A DNA stretch of 64,000 nt from Deltaproteobacteria bacterium IMCC39146 (lineage in GTDB: Bacteria; Desulfobacterota; Desulfuromonadia; Desulfuromonadales; BM103). This document shows, piece by piece, positions 18,430 through 28,772 of this stretch (its first letter is position 1; the number at the start of each line of letters is the position of its first letter). The notes under the pieces were generated by a model. It was given only the letters and a program-made list of their open reading frames with translations. It searched no databases and was not told the DNA's origin. The stretch is from the NCBI GenBank assembly GCA_030005635.1, contig JARUHP010000009.1, forward strand, positions 62,001 to 126,000, in the 5' to 3' direction. Position numbers and translations under genes: made by a program.

Positions 18430-18999
18430 TCACTTGGTCATCTGCAAAAAGTTGTTAAGCATGTCCATACCAACAACCGTCAGAATCGATTCCGGATGAA
18501 ATTGAATACCCCAGACCGGCAGGTCACGATGACGCACACCCATAATCTCTCCTTCTGCCGTCCATGCCGTAATTTCCAGGCATTCCGGGAGAGAAGAACG
18601 TTCCACCAAAAGGGAATGATATCGGGTCGCATCAAAAGGATCAGGAAGTCCGACGAAGAGCTCACGGTTATCATGAAAAACCGGGCTGGTCTTGCCATGC
18701 ATCAGACGGTCGGCACGAACAACCTTGCCGCCATAGGCCTGACCAATCGACTGGTGCCCCAAGCAAACACCGAGGATCGGCAGTTTACCTGCAAAATGCT
18801 TGATGGCTTCCACAGAGATACCCGCGTCACTGGGCGTACGGGGCCCCGGGGACACCACAAGCCGTGTGGGATTGAGAGTTTCAATCTCAGCCAGAGAAAT
18901 TTTGTCATTACGATAGACCTCAACCTCTTCACCCAGCTCGCGCAGGTACTGTACCAGGTTATAGGTAAATGAATCGTAGTTGTCGATCATCAGCAGCAT
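18430..18999 (-). CDS. trpG: Anthranilate synthase glutaminase component
   Basis: A 189-residue class I glutamine amidotransferase supplying ammonia to TrpE. The nucleophile is in [16 protein letters not shown]; the His/Glu pair is in [12 protein letters not shown]. The start [19 protein letters not shown] is typical of TrpG/PabA. It begins one base after the trpE stop (TGAAATG). It may also serve p-aminobenzoate synthesis as PabA does elsewhere; that is inference. Confidence 0.95.
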   Translation of the reverse strand: MLLMIDNYDSFTYNLVQYLRELGEEVEVYRNDKISLAEIETLNPTRLVVSPGPRTPSDAGISVEAIKHFAGKLPILGVCLGHQSIGQAYGGKVVRADRLMHGKTSPVFHDNRELFVGLPDPFDATRYHSLLVERSSLPECLEITAWTAEGEIMGVRHRDLPVWGIQFHPESILTVVGMDMLNNFLQMTK

Positions 19000-19000
19000 T

Positions 19001-20482
19001 TCAGTCTAACCCCTGACGCGCCAGTTTTATGGCCATCTTGACGCCCATGGCCTTGTTGACGGTTTCCTCATACTCGGCTCCTGGATCAGAGTCTGCAACG
19101 ATACCAGCGCCGGCCTGAAGATGAATCCGGTTTTTGTGAGCAACCAGAGTCCGAATCGCGATCGCAAGATCCATATTGCCATCGAAAGAGATATAACCGA
19201 CAGCACCACCATAGATCTCACGTCGGACCGGCTCCAACTCTTCGATAATTTCCATAGCGCGAATCTTCGGTGCGCCACTTAAGGTCCCGGCCGGAAAAGT
19301 AGCGGAGAATACGTCCAGAGCGTCATACCCAGGCATAAGTTGACCGCTGACATTGGACACAATATGCATAACATGCGAATAACGTTCAATAACCATCAGC
19401 TCGTCGACTTTTACAGAACCCGCAGAACAAACACGGCCAAGATCATTACGACCAAGATCGACCAGCATAACATGTTCTGCGACCTCTTTCGGGTCAGCGA
19501 GCAAATCCTCTTCCAGGCGCTGGTCCTCGTCAGAGGTCTTGCCTCTTGGGCGAGTCCCGGCAATCGGACGAACCTCGACGTGGTCTCCTTCCTTACGAAC
19601 TAAAACTTCCGGAGAGGAACCAATGACACGGGTATCATTAAATTGCAGATAGAACATGTAGGGAGACGGGTTGATCGTCCGGAGCGCCCGATAGACATCA
19701 AAAGGATCAGCATCAAGATTGCCTGAGAATCTTTGCGACAGGACGACCTGAATTACATCTCCTGAGCGAACGTAGTCTTTGCAGCGCTCAACCGAAGACT
19801 CAAAATCAGAACGGCTGAAGTTGGAGACCAACTCCGCACCGGTCTTACCCTTTGAGGCTGCAAGCCTTTCGGGTAGAGGTTTACGTAGCAGGGCCACCAT
19901 GTCGTCAATACGCTGCACTGCGGCATCGTACATCTGGCCAGGGTCATCACCTTCACGTAAATGAACGTTGCTCAGGACCTTAATCTTTTGCTGCATATTA
20001 TCGAAAATCAGTAAGGTCTCGGTAATCAGGAACCAACTGTCGTATGCATTTATTTCGGCGTCGTTGAGTTGTGGCAACTCTTCAATATGACGAACCATGT
20101 CATAACCGAGGTAACCGACCGCGCCGCCAAAGAAACGCGGCAAGTCGGGAAGTGCAACCGGTTGATAAGGAGCAAGGAAAGCTTTCAATTCATCAAGAGG
20201 ATTGTCAACAGTTCCAGATTTAACCGGGGCACCATTCTCGAGGATCTCAAAATCATTCCCCCGGCATCGAAAAGCGCGTCCAGAACCCACACCGAGGAAA
20301 GAATAACGCGCCCATTTTTCGCCACCGGTGATACTCTCGAGCAAAAAGGCGCTTTGCCGATCGTCAATCTTGCAAAAGGCTGAAACTGGAGTTTCCATAT
20401 CAGCGAGAATTTCGCGATAGACAGGAATCAAGTTACCTTGGCGGGTCAGATTTTGGAACTCTTCACGAGATGGGGAATACAT
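19001..20482 (-). CDS. trpE: Anthranilate synthase component I
   Basis: First gene of the trp operon. The 493-residue chorismate-binding enzyme makes anthranilate with TrpG. The tryptophan feedback site is visible in the N-terminal [18 protein letters not shown]. The C-terminal catalytic domain has [50 protein letters not shown] and the final [23 protein letters not shown] lies just upstream of the ATG. The 5' region contains no run of Trp codons, so classical leader-peptide attenuation is not evident. Confidence 0.96.
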   Translation of the reverse strand: MYSPSREEFQNLTRQGNLIPVYREILADMETPVSAFCKIDDRQSAFLLESITGGEKWARYSFLGVGSGRAFRCRGNDFEILENGAPVKSGTVDNPLDELKAFLAPYQPVALPDLPRFFGGAVGYLGYDMVRHIEELPQLNDAEINAYDSWFLITETLLIFDNMQQKIKVLSNVHLREGDDPGQMYDAAVQRIDDMVALLRKPLPERLAASKGKTGAELVSNFSRSDFESSVERCKDYVRSGDVIQVVLSQRFSGNLDADPFDVYRALRTINPSPYMFYLQFNDTRVIGSSPEVLVRKEGDHVEVRPIAGTRPRGKTSDEDQRLEEDLLADPKEVAEHVMLVDLGRNDLGRVCSAGSVKVDELMVIERYSHVMHIVSNVSGQLMPGYDALDVFSATFPAGTLSGAPKIRAMEIIEELEPVRREIYGGAVGYISFDGNMDLAIAIRTLVAHKNRIHLQAGAGIVADSDPGAEYEETVNKAMGVKMAIKLARQGLD

Positions 20483-20672
20483 GTCATTTCCTTACTGAAT
20501 TAACGCGGTAAATTAGCATGAAGGCGGACAAATGGCAAGGAAGCAGAACGCAGTAAAGCAATAAATGATTGACCGAAAAGTGTCGAGTTGATATGCATAC
20601 GCAACTTGGTTGGATTCGGTAAAAATCCATGGATCAATCAATCTACAAAACTGTTTATTTCAAGGAGAGAAG

Positions 20673-21113
20673 ATGATACGTGCAGCAGAGCAGGACACTG
20701 TTAAGGTCGAGTATACAGGCAAGCTAAGGGATGGGACAATTTTTGATGCGTCTCAAGAAGATCGTCCGTTGCGTTTCATCATCGGCAAAGAAGAAGTCAT
20801 CCCGGGTTTTGAAGAAGCCGTTGCGGGCATGTACCAGGGTGAGAGCAAAACGGTCACCATTCCCTGTGAAAAAGCCTACGGAACAAGTGACCCCGAACTT
20901 GTCACGCAAATAGACCGGAGCACTGTAGGCCAGGAAGTCGACCTCCAGGTTGGTGGACAACTGGAAGTCACTAACCAGGATGGCAGCGTATTTCATGTCA
21001 TGGTAAATGACTTTACTGAAGCTTTGATCACGCTTGATGCAAACCACCCACTAGCGGATAAAGATCTGATCTTTGACATCAAGCTTCTGGAAGTTACCAA
21101 GGCGGAGAAGTAG
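20673..21113 (+). CDS. FKBP-type peptidyl-prolyl isomerase, SlyD-like
   Basis: A 146-residue cytoplasmic prolyl isomerase. The start at 20673 (MIRAAEQDTVKVEYTGKLRD) has AGGAGA 5 nt upstream and matches the family start; the longer frame from 20610 lacks this. The FKBP halves (GTIFDASQEDRPLRFIIGKEEVIPGFEEAV and LDANHPLADKDLIFDIKLLEV) flank an IF-domain insert, as in SlyD chaperones. There is no histidine-rich metal tail. It is transcribed divergently from trpE and closed by the strong terminator at 21140-21175. Confidence 0.9.
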   Translation: MIRAAEQDTVKVEYTGKLRDGTIFDASQEDRPLRFIIGKEEVIPGFEEAVAGMYQGESKTVTIPCEKAYGTSDPELVTQIDRSTVGQEVDLQVGGQLEVTNQDGSVFHVMVNDFTEALITLDANHPLADKDLIFDIKLLEVTKAEK

Positions 21114-21139
21114 TAAGTACAATTCAAATCTCAAGCAAT

Positions 21140-21175
21140 AAAGAAGGGCGGGATGATATCATCCCGCCCTTCTTT
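21140..21175. terminator. Bidirectional intrinsic terminator
   Basis: A perfect 18-bp inverted repeat (AAAGAAGGGCGGGATGAT and its complement) with A-rich sequence on one side and T-rich on the other. It separates the convergent FKBP gene and the long ribosomal operon ending in rplQ, and can stop transcription from both directions. Confidence 0.93.
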
Positions 21176-21199
21176 ATTTGATTCTTATGCCCCACAAGG

Positions 21200-21739
21200 C
21201 TATTTCTCGTCTTTTGCCTCTTCAGTAGGTGCCTCTTCAGTAGGTGCCTCTTCAGTAGGTGCCTCTTCAGCAGGTGCCTCTTCAGCAGGTGCCTCTTCAG
21301 CAGGTGCCTCTTCAGCAGGTGCCTCTACCTTTTTAGCAACCTTCTTCGCAGGAGCCTTTTTCTTTTTCGGCTTGGCTACCACTTCCTCTTCGACCAGTTC
21401 GATCATAGAGAGAGCAGCGTTATCACCGGCACGGTGACCAAGCTTAATGATTCTCGTATAACCACCAGGACGATCAGCATAGCGAGGCGCAATCGTGTCA
21501 ACCAGCTTAGCGGTTGTTTTATTGTCACGAACAACCTGCATGATCAGGCGGCGGGAATGCAGATCACCGCGTCTTGCCATGGTGATCAACTTCTCAGCCA
21601 TCTTGCGCAGTTCTTTGGCGCGAGCGTCAGTTGTGGTGATTTTTTCACAATCGAAAAATGAAGTCACCATGTTACGCATCATGGCTTTACGGTGGCTGGT
21701 ATTACGACCCAGCTTTCTTCCTGTTTTTCTATGGCGCAT
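21200..21739 (-). CDS. rplQ: 50S ribosomal protein L17 with repeat tail
   Basis: The conserved L17 core occupies roughly the first 120 residues ([20 protein letters not shown] to [14 protein letters not shown]). The protein continues to 179 residues with a lysine-rich stretch ([17 protein letters not shown]) and then an acidic tail of seven five-residue EEAP(A/T) units. L17 lines the tunnel exit region of the large subunit. The tail is coded by 15-bp tandem repeats and is likely disordered; its function is unknown. It is the last gene of the alpha operon. Confidence 0.95.
   Translation of the reverse strand: MRHRKTGRKLGRNTSHRKAMMRNMVTSFFDCEKITTTDARAKELRKMAEKLITMARRGDLHSRRLIMQVVRDNKTTAKLVDTIAPRYADRPGGYTRIIKLGHRAGDNAALSMIELVEEEVVAKPKKKKAPAKKVAKKVEAPAEEAPAEEAPAEEAPAEEAPTEEAPTEEAPTEEAKDEK
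21216..21320. repeat. Seven tandem 15-bp repeats inside rplQ
   Basis: Seven back-to-back copies of GCCTCTTCAG(T/C)AGGT as read on the plus strand: three with T (21216-21260) followed by four with C (21261-21320), plus a partial eighth. The unit length keeps the frame, so copy changes would only alter the L17 tail length. Confidence 0.97.
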
Positions 21740-21785
21740 TGCTATCTGTTCCTTTCTCCGGGTAACATCCCGTTAAGAGTTGCCC

Positions 21786-22805
21786 CTAGAGTTCTTCTTC
21801 GCTCTTTTCAATCATCTTGAGATATTCAGGGTCCGGGAAGCCTTCAATAGACAAGCCCAGGGTTAAACCCATTTCAGAGAGAATATCCTTGATTTCATTA
21901 AGTGACTTACGGCCGAAGTTCTGTGTTTTCAACATTTCTGCTTCGGACTTCTGCACCAACTCACCGATCAGACGGATGTTGGCGTTTTTCAGGCAGTTAG
22001 CGCTACGCACCGACAGCTCAAGTTCGTCAACACGACGATAGAGGTTCTCGTTAATCGGTTGCTTGGCACCGACTTCTTCGTCAGTTTCTTCAGGCTCAAG
22101 AGCCTCATCGAAGTTGATAAAGAGTTGGACCTGTTCCTTGACGATCTTGGCTGCATAGGCAAGAGCATCATCAGGTTTAACACTGGCGTTGGTATGAATC
22201 TCCAAAATTAACTTGTCGTAATCAGTCACCTGGCCAACACGAGCATTGCTTACCGTGTAGTTGACTTTCTTGATCGGCGAGAAGAGCGCGTCGATAGGAA
22301 TGGTGCCGACAGGGGCTTTTTCGTCACGGTTCCGCTCAGCGGGACCGTAACCTTTACCCATGGTCACGACCATGTCCATTTCGATCTCTGCTTCTTTACC
22401 ACAAGTCGCAATAAAATGATCAGGGTTCAGAATTTCGACATTTGAATCTGTAATGATATCTCCGGCCTTGATAACACCCGCACCTTTTTTAACAATGCGG
22501 ATATTACGTGGTTCATGACCATGCAGTTGAATCAGAACACCCTTCAGGTTAAGGATTATGTCCGTCACATCCTGTGTCACACCAGGAACAGTGGAGAATT
22601 CATGCAGAACACCCTTAATACGAACTGAGGTGATTGCCGCCCCCTGCAGCGAGGAGAGCAAAACCCGGCGCAGGGCATTACCCATGGTCGTACCGAAACC
22701 ACGTTCAAATGGCTCCGCTGAAAACTTGCCATAAGTGGCAGTCAGCGTTTCGGCATCAACCTGGAGACGCTTGGGCTTGATCAGTTCTCTCCAGTTTTTA
22801 AACAT
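21786..22805 (-). CDS. rpoA: DNA-directed RNA polymerase subunit alpha
   Basis: A 339-residue alpha subunit. The N-terminal domain dimerises and nucleates core assembly ([43 protein letters not shown]). A flexible acidic linker (EPEETDEE) leads to the C-terminal domain with its helix-hairpin-helix DNA-binding part ([30 protein letters not shown]). It sits between rpsD and rplQ in the alpha operon. Confidence 0.98.
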   Translation of the reverse strand: MFKNWRELIKPKRLQVDAETLTATYGKFSAEPFERGFGTTMGNALRRVLLSSLQGAAITSVRIKGVLHEFSTVPGVTQDVTDIILNLKGVLIQLHGHEPRNIRIVKKGAGVIKAGDIITDSNVEILNPDHFIATCGKEAEIEMDMVVTMGKGYGPAERNRDEKAPVGTIPIDALFSPIKKVNYTVSNARVGQVTDYDKLILEIHTNASVKPDDALAYAAKIVKEQVQLFINFDEALEPEETDEEVGAKQPINENLYRRVDELELSVRSANCLKNANIRLIGELVQKSEAEMLKTQNFGRKSLNEIKDILSEMGLTLGLSIEGFPDPEYLKMIEKSEEEL

Positions 22806-22864
22806 GCGATTCCTCCGTTTGAGGTTTCTCTATAAAGTTACAAATCGCCAGACGAATCTGTCGG

Positions 22865-23494
22865 TTACTTAGAATAAAGTTCGACAATCAGGTGTTCCTG
22901 GAAGCTTGGCGTAGTCATCTCAGCACGTATAGGCAAGGTTTTGACAGTCCCCTGAAATGCATCGCGAGTCAACTCGACCCAAGATGGGACTCCGCGGCGC
23001 ATGACGCCATCAAGAGCCTCATTAACACGGGCAATCTTACGACTCTTCTCACGTAACTCAACAACATCACCAGGACGCACGAGGTATGACGGAATATTCA
23101 CCCTGCGACCATTAACAATAAAGTGGTTGTGTCGTACAAGCTGGCGGGCCTCACTACGTGACGTAGCAAACCCCATTCGATAAACCATGCTGTCAAGGCG
23201 ACGCTCGAGGAGAACCAACAGGTTCTCGCCAGTAACACCCCTCATACGGTCAGCTTCTTTAAAATAGTCACGGAATTGCTTCTCAAGCAGACCATAGGTA
23301 CGCTTGACACGTTGCTTTTCACGTAACTGAGTGCCGTAATCGGAAACCTTGATACGACCCTGGCCATGTTGACCGGGAGCATAATTGCGGCGTTCCAGGG
23401 CGCACTTGTCTGTGTAACAACGGTCGCCCTTCAGGAACAACTTCATATTTTCCCGCCGGCACATGCGGCAAACGGGTCCAGTGTTTCTCGCCAA
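22865..23494 (-). CDS. rpsD: 30S ribosomal protein S4
   Basis: A 209-residue primary 16S rRNA-binding protein. The N-terminus has a four-cysteine zinc-type motif ([23 protein letters not shown]), the C+ form of S4. The S4 RNA-binding domain follows ([40 protein letters not shown]). In other bacteria S4 represses the alpha operon; no leader was identified here. Confidence 0.97.
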   Translation of the reverse strand: MARNTGPVCRMCRRENMKLFLKGDRCYTDKCALERRNYAPGQHGQGRIKVSDYGTQLREKQRVKRTYGLLEKQFRDYFKEADRMRGVTGENLLVLLERRLDSMVYRMGFATSRSEARQLVRHNHFIVNGRRVNIPSYLVRPGDVVELREKSRKIARVNEALDGVMRRGVPSWVELTRDAFQGTVKTLPIRAEMTTPSFQEHLIVELYSK

Positions 23495-23517
23495 CGTTCG
23501 TCCTCCTTAATGTCTGG

Positions 23518-23910
23518 TTAGACTCTTCTACGCTTGGGTGGACGGCACCCGTTATGCGGTATCGGAGTGACATCCTTGATCATAGTGATTGTCAGACCTA
23601 CTGACTGCAAGGCACGCAGGGCAGACTCACGACCGGAGCCAGGGCCTTTGACCCAGACTTCGATACTGCGTAACCCATGCTCCTGAGCTTTCTTTGCTGC
23701 ATCTTCGGCAGCCATCTGAGCTGCAAAAGGAGTACTTTTACGACTCCCTCGAAAACCCTTGGAGCCGGAGGTACACCATGAAATCACGTTGCCGGTCACA
23801 TCTGTGATCGTAATGATCGTATTGTTGAACGTCGCCTGGATATGAGCAATTCCATTTGGGACATTCTTCTTTTCACCTTTTTTGCGTACGCGTTTACCAG
23901 GCTTAGCCAT
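23518..23910 (-). CDS. rpsK: 30S ribosomal protein S11
   Basis: A 130-residue small-subunit platform protein with the S11 signature [20 protein letters not shown] and the terminal [18 protein letters not shown]. It starts 12 nt after the rpsM stop within the alpha operon. Confidence 0.98.
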   Translation of the reverse strand: MAKPGKRVRKKGEKKNVPNGIAHIQATFNNTIITITDVTGNVISWCTSGSKGFRGSRKSTPFAAQMAAEDAAKKAQEHGLRSIEVWVKGPGSGRESALRALQSVGLTITMIKDVTPIPHNGCRPPKRRRV

Positions 23911-23922
23911 GGTTCCTCCTGA

Positions 23923-24291
23923 TTACTTCTTCTTACCAGCGACGGTCTTGCGTGGACCCTTACGGGTTCTTGCGTTGGTCTTGGTCTTCTGTCCACGTAC
24001 AGGTAAACCTCTACGATGGCGCAGACCACGATAACAACCGAGATCCATAAGTCGCTTAATGTTCATTGTCACTTCGCGACGCAGGTCACCTTCAACCTTG
24101 CAATCACTGTCAATAACCTTACGGATTTTAGCCACTTCTTCCTCAGTCAAATTATCGGAACGAGTGTTGAAGTCAACACCAGCCTTGGACAATATATCCT
24201 GGGATGACGAGCGACCGACACCAAAAATGTATGTCAGCGCTATTTCAATCCGTTTGTTTCTGGGTAAATCGATACCAGCGATACGAGCCAA
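23923..24291 (-). CDS. rpsM: 30S ribosomal protein S13
   Basis: A 122-residue head protein of the small subunit that contacts the P-site tRNA and L5. It starts [21 protein letters not shown] and has the signature [20 protein letters not shown] with a basic C-terminal tail. It follows rpmJ closely. Confidence 0.98.
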   Translation of the reverse strand: MARIAGIDLPRNKRIEIALTYIFGVGRSSSQDILSKAGVDFNTRSDNLTEEEVAKIRKVIDSDCKVEGDLRREVTMNIKRLMDLGCYRGLRHRRGLPVRGQKTKTNARTRKGPRKTVAGKKK

Positions 24292-24312
24292 TGTCCGACC
24301 CTCCTAAAAGAC

Positions 24313-24426
24313 TTAACCTTGTCTCTGTTTATGCTTGGGATTTTCACAGATCACTCTGAGAATGCCCTTGCGCTTAATTACCTTGCACTTGTCACAAATT
24401 GTTTTAACTGATGATCGAACTTTCAT
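24313..24426 (-). CDS. rpmJ: 50S ribosomal protein L36
   Basis: A 37-residue protein, [20 protein letters not shown] through [11 protein letters not shown]. The Cys-Cys...Cys-His pattern is the zinc-binding (C+) form of L36. It lies between map and rpsM, its usual place; infA, often next to it, is not here. Confidence 0.96.
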   Translation of the reverse strand: MKVRSSVKTICDKCKVIKRKGILRVICENPKHKQRQG

Positions 24427-24482
24427 GTTTCTTTCCTTTTGAACCGTTTCGGTAACAACCCCGGAGGGTTAACCGTCACTGC

Positions 24483-25229
24483 CTATACCTGCGTTAATAT
24501 CTCAGGACCGTTATCAGTAATGGCTACTGTATGTTCAAAATGGGCAGAACGTTTACCATCTTGCGTTACTGCTGTCCACCCGTCTTCCAGTATCTTCACG
24601 CCGGGAGCACCGGCATTGATCATCGGCTCTATAGCAAGCGTCATCCCCGACTTCAAACGTGGTCCTTGTCCGGCCTGCCCATAATTAGGGATCTGCGGAG
24701 CTTCATGCAGATTACGACCGATACCGTGGCCTACAAATTCACGGACAACAGAGAAACCCTTCGGTTCGACCCAGGACTGAACAGCATGAGAAATATCAGA
24801 CAACCTGCCGTTCGGTACTGCTTTTTCTATGGCTTGTTCGAGAGACTCGCGCGTTGCAATTAATAAACGCTCAGTATCGTCATCCAACTTGCCGACTGGG
24901 ACAGTGATTGCCGAATCACCGTAAAATCCTTTGTAAAGGACACCGAAGTCAATGCTCAGGATGTCGCCTTCAAGCAGAGGGTTATCGTCAGCGAAGCCAT
25001 GAACAACCTGTTCGTTCGGTGAGGAACATATGGCGAATGGAAAGCCACCATAACCCTTAAAAGCGGGCTTTGCTCCATGCCGCTGACATTCTTTTTCTGC
25101 CAACCGGTTCAGTTCGTTGGTTGTTACACCAGGAACAATCTGGGTTTTAAGCAGAGCAAGAGTTTCAGCAACAATTCGCCCTGCAGCACGCATCTTGTCT
25201 AATTCTGCAGGACTTTTTAAAACAATCAC
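24483..25229 (-). CDS. map: Methionine aminopeptidase, type I
   Basis: A metalloprotease of about 248 residues that removes the initiator methionine. The GTG at 25229 (VIVLKSPAELDKMRAAG) is chosen because it lies just after the adk stop; the longer frame would run into adk. The five metal ligands are visible: ILSIDFGVLYKGFYGDSA (two Asp), FVGHGIGRNLHEAPQIPNY (His), MTLAIEPM (Glu) and the final HFEHTVAITDNGPEIL (Glu region). It has no N-terminal SH3-binding extension, as in type Ia. Confidence 0.95.
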   Translation of the reverse strand: MIVLKSPAELDKMRAAGRIVAETLALLKTQIVPGVTTNELNRLAEKECQRHGAKPAFKGYGGFPFAICSSPNEQVVHGFADDNPLLEGDILSIDFGVLYKGFYGDSAITVPVGKLDDDTERLLIATRESLEQAIEKAVPNGRLSDISHAVQSWVEPKGFSVVREFVGHGIGRNLHEAPQIPNYGQAGQGPRLKSGMTLAIEPMINAGAPGVKILEDGWTAVTQDGKRSAHFEHTVAITDNGPEILTQV

Positions 25230-25230
25230 T

Positions 25231-25878
25231 TTAGCTCGCCTGTAACAGCGACAGCATCTTTTCCTGAACTTGCGAAATAGGTTGCATTCCGTCAAGCTCG
25301 AGAAGCACACCAGCGTCCCGATAATAATTAATTAATGGGGATGTCTGGTCTGCATAGACTTGCAATCGCTTGCGTATCGTTTCTTCCTGGTCGTCATCAC
25401 GCTGGAAAAGTGCTCCACCGCAGGCGTCACATTTACCCACCACGCTTGAGGGATCAAAAGTTACGTGATAACCACGGCCACATTCTTTACAGGTACGGCG
25501 TCCGGTCAAGCGTTCTACCAGAGCTTCGGCATCTACGTCAAGAGAGATAACACGATCCAGCTCTTTACCCATCTCTGCCAGACTGGCCTGCAAAGCATCT
25601 GCTTGCGGGACTGTCCGAGGAAACCCATCCAGGATAAAACCGTTGATACAATCCTTTTCCTGCAATCGATCACGAACGATGCCAACAACGACTTCGTCTG
25701 GGACGAGGCCGCCGGCATCCATAAATTCTTTAGCTTTCAGACCCATGGCTGTGCCGTCTTTAACAGCGGCTCGCAAGATATCCCCTGTAGAGATCTGCGG
25801 AATAAAAAACTGTTCCGTCAGCATCTTGGCTTGAGTACCTTTGCCTGCGCCGGGAGGGCCGAGTAAAATAAGCTTCAT
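25231..25878 (-). CDS. adk: Adenylate kinase
   Basis: A 215-residue enzyme interconverting ATP plus AMP with two ADP. The P-loop is GPPGAGKGTQAKML; the AMP lid contains DGFPRTVPQADAL. The ATP lid carries four cysteines (CKECGRGYHVTF and KCDACGG), the zinc-stabilised long form. It sits between secY and map in the spc operon, the common bacterial order. Confidence 0.97.
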   Translation of the reverse strand: MKLILLGPPGAGKGTQAKMLTEQFFIPQISTGDILRAAVKDGTAMGLKAKEFMDAGGLVPDEVVVGIVRDRLQEKDCINGFILDGFPRTVPQADALQASLAEMGKELDRVISLDVDAEALVERLTGRRTCKECGRGYHVTFDPSSVVGKCDACGGALFQRDDDQEETIRKRLQVYADQTSPLINYYRDAGVLLELDGMQPISQVQEKMLSLLQAS

Positions 25879-25892
25879 TACAACGACCTCTA

Positions 25893-27203
25893 TTATCCGC
25901 GCCGGCTCTTGATGTTCACACCCTTCATGAAACCTTCATAAGAGCGTGATATCAAATGAGCCTCAATCTGAGAAGCTGTATCCAGACCTACACCAACAAC
26001 AATCAGGAGAGATGTACCACCGAAGAAAAACGGTACATTGAACTGACCGATCAGCAAAGTGGGCAAAACGCAGACGACTGAGATGTAAATAGCACCGGCA
26101 AAAGTCAAACGACCCAGAACAGTATCAAGATAATCAGAGGTAGCTTTGCCCGGTCTGACACCAGGGACATATCCACCTTGACGCTTGATATTTTCTGCTA
26201 CATCAACAGGGTTAAAGGTAACAGCCGTGTAGAAGTAACAGAAGAAGACGATAAAAGCGACATAAAAAACGTTGTACAGCCAATGAGCCGGAGTCATCAT
26301 GGAAGCAAAGGTCTGCACCCAAGGCACATCAACAAAGTTTGCCACGGTACTTGGAAACATGATGATCGAGCTGGCAAAGATCGGTGGGATAACACCACTC
26401 ATATTAATCTTGAGTGGCAGGTGACTGCTTTGCCCGCCAGCATTACGTGCACCCACAACGCGCTTGGCGTAATGAATAGGAACACGACGTTGACCACGCT
26501 CCATAAATATGATGGCCCAGATAACAGCAACCATGACAGCTATGATAATTAACAGAACTGTAAAAGTCATAGCACCAGTTTTCAGCAAACGGATGCTGTT
26601 GATCAAAGCAGACGGCAGGTTGGCGACAATCCCGGCAAAAATGATCAACGAAATACCATTACCAATACCACGTTCAGTGATCTGTTCACCGAGCCACATG
26701 ATAAAGGCAGTACCCGCAGTCAGTGTGATAACAGTCAGGAGTATAAAGCCAACCCCCTGCATGGAAACGACCGGCTCGCCTGCCGGTCCACGCATGGTCT
26801 GCAGGCCAACAGCAATGCCAGCACCCTGAACAACAGACAGAACGACTGTACCGTAGCGCGTCCATTTAGTCATCGTCTTACGACCCTGCTCGCCTTCTTT
26901 TGCAAGGCGTTCAACAGGTTCGAAAACAACCGTCAACAACTGCATGATAATTGAAGCACTGATGTAAGGCATGATGCCCAGTGCAAAAACCGTCATACGC
27001 TCCAACGCACCACCTGTAAAGGCACTGACCAGACCAAGCAGAGTCCCCTGAGTTCCCTCAAAGAATTGTGCAAGGACTGCGCGATCAACACCCGGCAGTG
27101 GCACGTGGCAACCAACCCGATAAACCGCAAGCATACCTAAAGTAAAAAGGATACGACGACGGAGTTCAGGAATACTGAAGATATTCTGGATGCTTGCTAA
27201 CAA
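25893..27203 (-). CDS. secY: Protein translocase subunit SecY
   Basis: A 436-residue channel protein of the inner membrane with ten predicted transmembrane helices. Family motifs include FALGIMPYISASIIMQLL (helix 2 and plug region), GNGISLIIFAGIVA and the cytoplasmic GGYVPGVRPGKATSDYL loop. It works with SecE, encoded at 52 kb, and a SecG outside the window. It directly follows rplO. Confidence 0.98.
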   Translation of the reverse strand: MLASIQNIFSIPELRRRILFTLGMLAVYRVGCHVPLPGVDRAVLAQFFEGTQGTLLGLVSAFTGGALERMTVFALGIMPYISASIIMQLLTVVFEPVERLAKEGEQGRKTMTKWTRYGTVVLSVVQGAGIAVGLQTMRGPAGEPVVSMQGVGFILLTVITLTAGTAFIMWLGEQITERGIGNGISLIIFAGIVANLPSALINSIRLLKTGAMTFTVLLIIIAVMVAVIWAIIFMERGQRRVPIHYAKRVVGARNAGGQSSHLPLKINMSGVIPPIFASSIIMFPSTVANFVDVPWVQTFASMMTPAHWLYNVFYVAFIVFFCYFYTAVTFNPVDVAENIKRQGGYVPGVRPGKATSDYLDTVLGRLTFAGAIYISVVCVLPTLLIGQFNVPFFFGGTSLLIVVGVGLDTASQIEAHLISRSYEGFMKGVNIKSRRG

Positions 27204-27205
27204 CT

Positions 27206-27646
27206 TTATATAACCTCGACAGTGCCGCCGGCAGCCTCAATCTTGGCCTGGGCAGATTTGCTGAACTTATGAGCTTTAACAGTCAGAGCTTTGGTGAGTT
27301 CACCATCACCCAAGATCTTAATGCCGTCTTTAAGCTGGCCAATCAGGCCGGCCTTACCGAGAGCCTCTAGATCAACAACGCTAGCAGCATCGAACAACTC
27401 AAGATCACGGAGATTGACGAGAGTGTAGACGGTTCTGCTCAAAGGTGTAAAACCACGCTTAGGCAAACGCCTCTGCAGAGGCATTTGGCCACCCTCGAAA
27501 CCAGGCTTTACGCCGCCGCCAGAACGGGAATTCTGACCCTTGTGGCCTTTACCGGAAGTTTTGCCAGTGCCGGAACCGTGGCCGCGACCAATGCGCTTTT
27601 TGCTATGTGTCGAACCGTAAGACGGTTGCAGATTACTTAAATCCAT
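27206..27646 (-). CDS. rplO: 50S ribosomal protein L15
   Basis: A 146-residue large-subunit protein starting [20 protein letters not shown]; this ATG at 27646 has AAGGA upstream, unlike the longer frame. The glycine-rich basic [20 protein letters not shown] segment and the C-terminal [15 protein letters not shown] signature are typical. Confidence 0.97.
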   Translation of the reverse strand: MDLSNLQPSYGSTHSKKRIGRGHGSGTGKTSGKGHKGQNSRSGGGVKPGFEGGQMPLQRRLPKRGFTPLSRTVYTLVNLRDLELFDAASVVDLEALGKAGLIGQLKDGIKILGDGELTKALTVKAHKFSKSAQAKIEAAGGTVEVI

Positions 27647-27662
27647 GGTGGTTATCCTTGCG

Positions 27663-27839
27663 TTATTCCTCAACGGTGACCATGTGGCTGACCTTATTGA
27701 TCATACCGCGAATCTCAGGTGTATCCTTGAGCAAGACAGTCTGCTGCAAACGACGCAGACCAAGCCCGTTGAGCACCTTGGTGAAATATTTGTTGCGGCC
27801 AATGCCGCTACGCTTGAGAGTTACCTTGATTTCAGACAT
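27663..27839 (-). CDS. rpmD: 50S ribosomal protein L30
   Basis: A 58-residue protein ([20 protein letters not shown] through [13 protein letters not shown]), the usual length of bacterial L30, with the signature [20 protein letters not shown]. It lies between rpsE and rplO, in its normal spc-operon place. Confidence 0.96.
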   Translation of the reverse strand: MSEIKVTLKRSGIGRNKYFTKVLNGLGLRRLQQTVLLKDTPEIRGMINKVSHMVTVEE

Positions 27840-27853
27840 TATTCACTCCCGTC

Positions 27854-28360
27854 TCAGGCTTTGGCTTCTGAGCTGTTTGGCCCGAGACCGCGTCTGGCAC
27901 GAATATCTTCCGGGCTGCGCAATAGCTGAAGCGCCTTGAACGTCGCTTTAACAACATTGTGCGGGTTATTAGAGCCGAGGCACTTAGAAAGGATGTCACT
28001 GATACCGGCAACTTCCAGAATCGCGCGTGCCGCGCCGCCAGCGATAACACCTGTACCCTCAGAAGCTGGACGCAGCATTACCTTACCTGCGCCAAACTTG
28101 CCAATAACATCGTAAGGAATAGTCGTTCCCTGGATAGGCACGGAAATAATATTCTTTTTGGCGCTCTCAACTCCCTTACGAATTGCCTCGGGAACTTCTT
28201 TCGCCTTGCCAAGACCATATCCAACATTTCCGCTGCCATCGCCTACTACAACCAGGGCAGAGAAGCTGAACCGACGACCACCTTTAACAACCTTGGACGT
28301 ACGATTGATGTGGATAACGCGATCGGTTAAATTTGTTTCACTGTTGTCAACGCGTTGCAA
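27854..28360 (-). CDS. rpsE: 30S ribosomal protein S5
   Basis: A 168-residue protein near the mRNA entry channel. The double-stranded RNA-binding part reads [20 protein letters not shown] and [19 protein letters not shown]; the C-terminal half has [20 protein letters not shown]. Confidence 0.98.
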   Translation of the reverse strand: MQRVDNSETNLTDRVIHINRTSKVVKGGRRFSFSALVVVGDGSGNVGYGLGKAKEVPEAIRKGVESAKKNIISVPIQGTTIPYDVIGKFGAGKVMLRPASEGTGVIAGGAARAILEVAGISDILSKCLGSNNPHNVVKATFKALQLLRSPEDIRARRGLGPNSSEAKA

Positions 28361-28379
28361 CGCTCTTCTCCTTTGCAGC

Positions 28380-28757
28380 CTAGAAAGTCAGACCAGCTTC
28401 ACGTGCCGCATCGGCGAGAGCCTTAACACGGCCATGATACAAAAAGCCGTTGCGGTCGAAAACTACCTGTTTAATATCTTTTGCCAGAGCTTGTTCGGCA
28501 ATTTTCTTACCAATAACTTTGGCAGCTTCCACATTGCCGCTGTACTTGACGCTTTCACCAGTTGCATTCGCTACAGTAGAAGCAGTAGCCAAAGTTTTAC
28601 CGGTCTCGTCTTCGATAATCTGGGCATAAATATGTTTGGTGCTACGGAATACGCACAAACGCGGACGCTCTACGCTTCCTGTTACTTTCTTGCGCACTCT
28701 GGACTGACGCTTCTTGCGGGCTACCCGCCTTTCTTTTGAGATTTTCACTGTTCTCAC
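28380..28757 (-). CDS. rplR: 50S ribosomal protein L18
   Basis: A 125-residue 5S rRNA-binding protein with the family motifs [20 protein letters not shown] and [23 protein letters not shown]. It lies between rplF and rpsE. Confidence 0.97.
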   Translation of the reverse strand: MRTVKISKERRVARKKRQSRVRKKVTGSVERPRLCVFRSTKHIYAQIIEDETGKTLATASTVANATGESVKYSGNVEAAKVIGKKIAEQALAKDIKQVVFDRNGFLYHGRVKALADAAREAGLTF

Positions 28758-28772
28758 CTCTTCTTATTCAGC

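Noticed and set aside
20483-20672. Possible trp leader peptide attenuator
   Set aside because: A short minus-strand frame (starting MHINSTLFGQSF) exists but contains no tryptophan codons, and no clear alternating hairpins were seen.
25230-25310. N-terminal extension of methionine aminopeptidase overlapping adk
   Set aside because: It overlaps the 3' end of adk in another frame; GTG at 25229 restores the family length.
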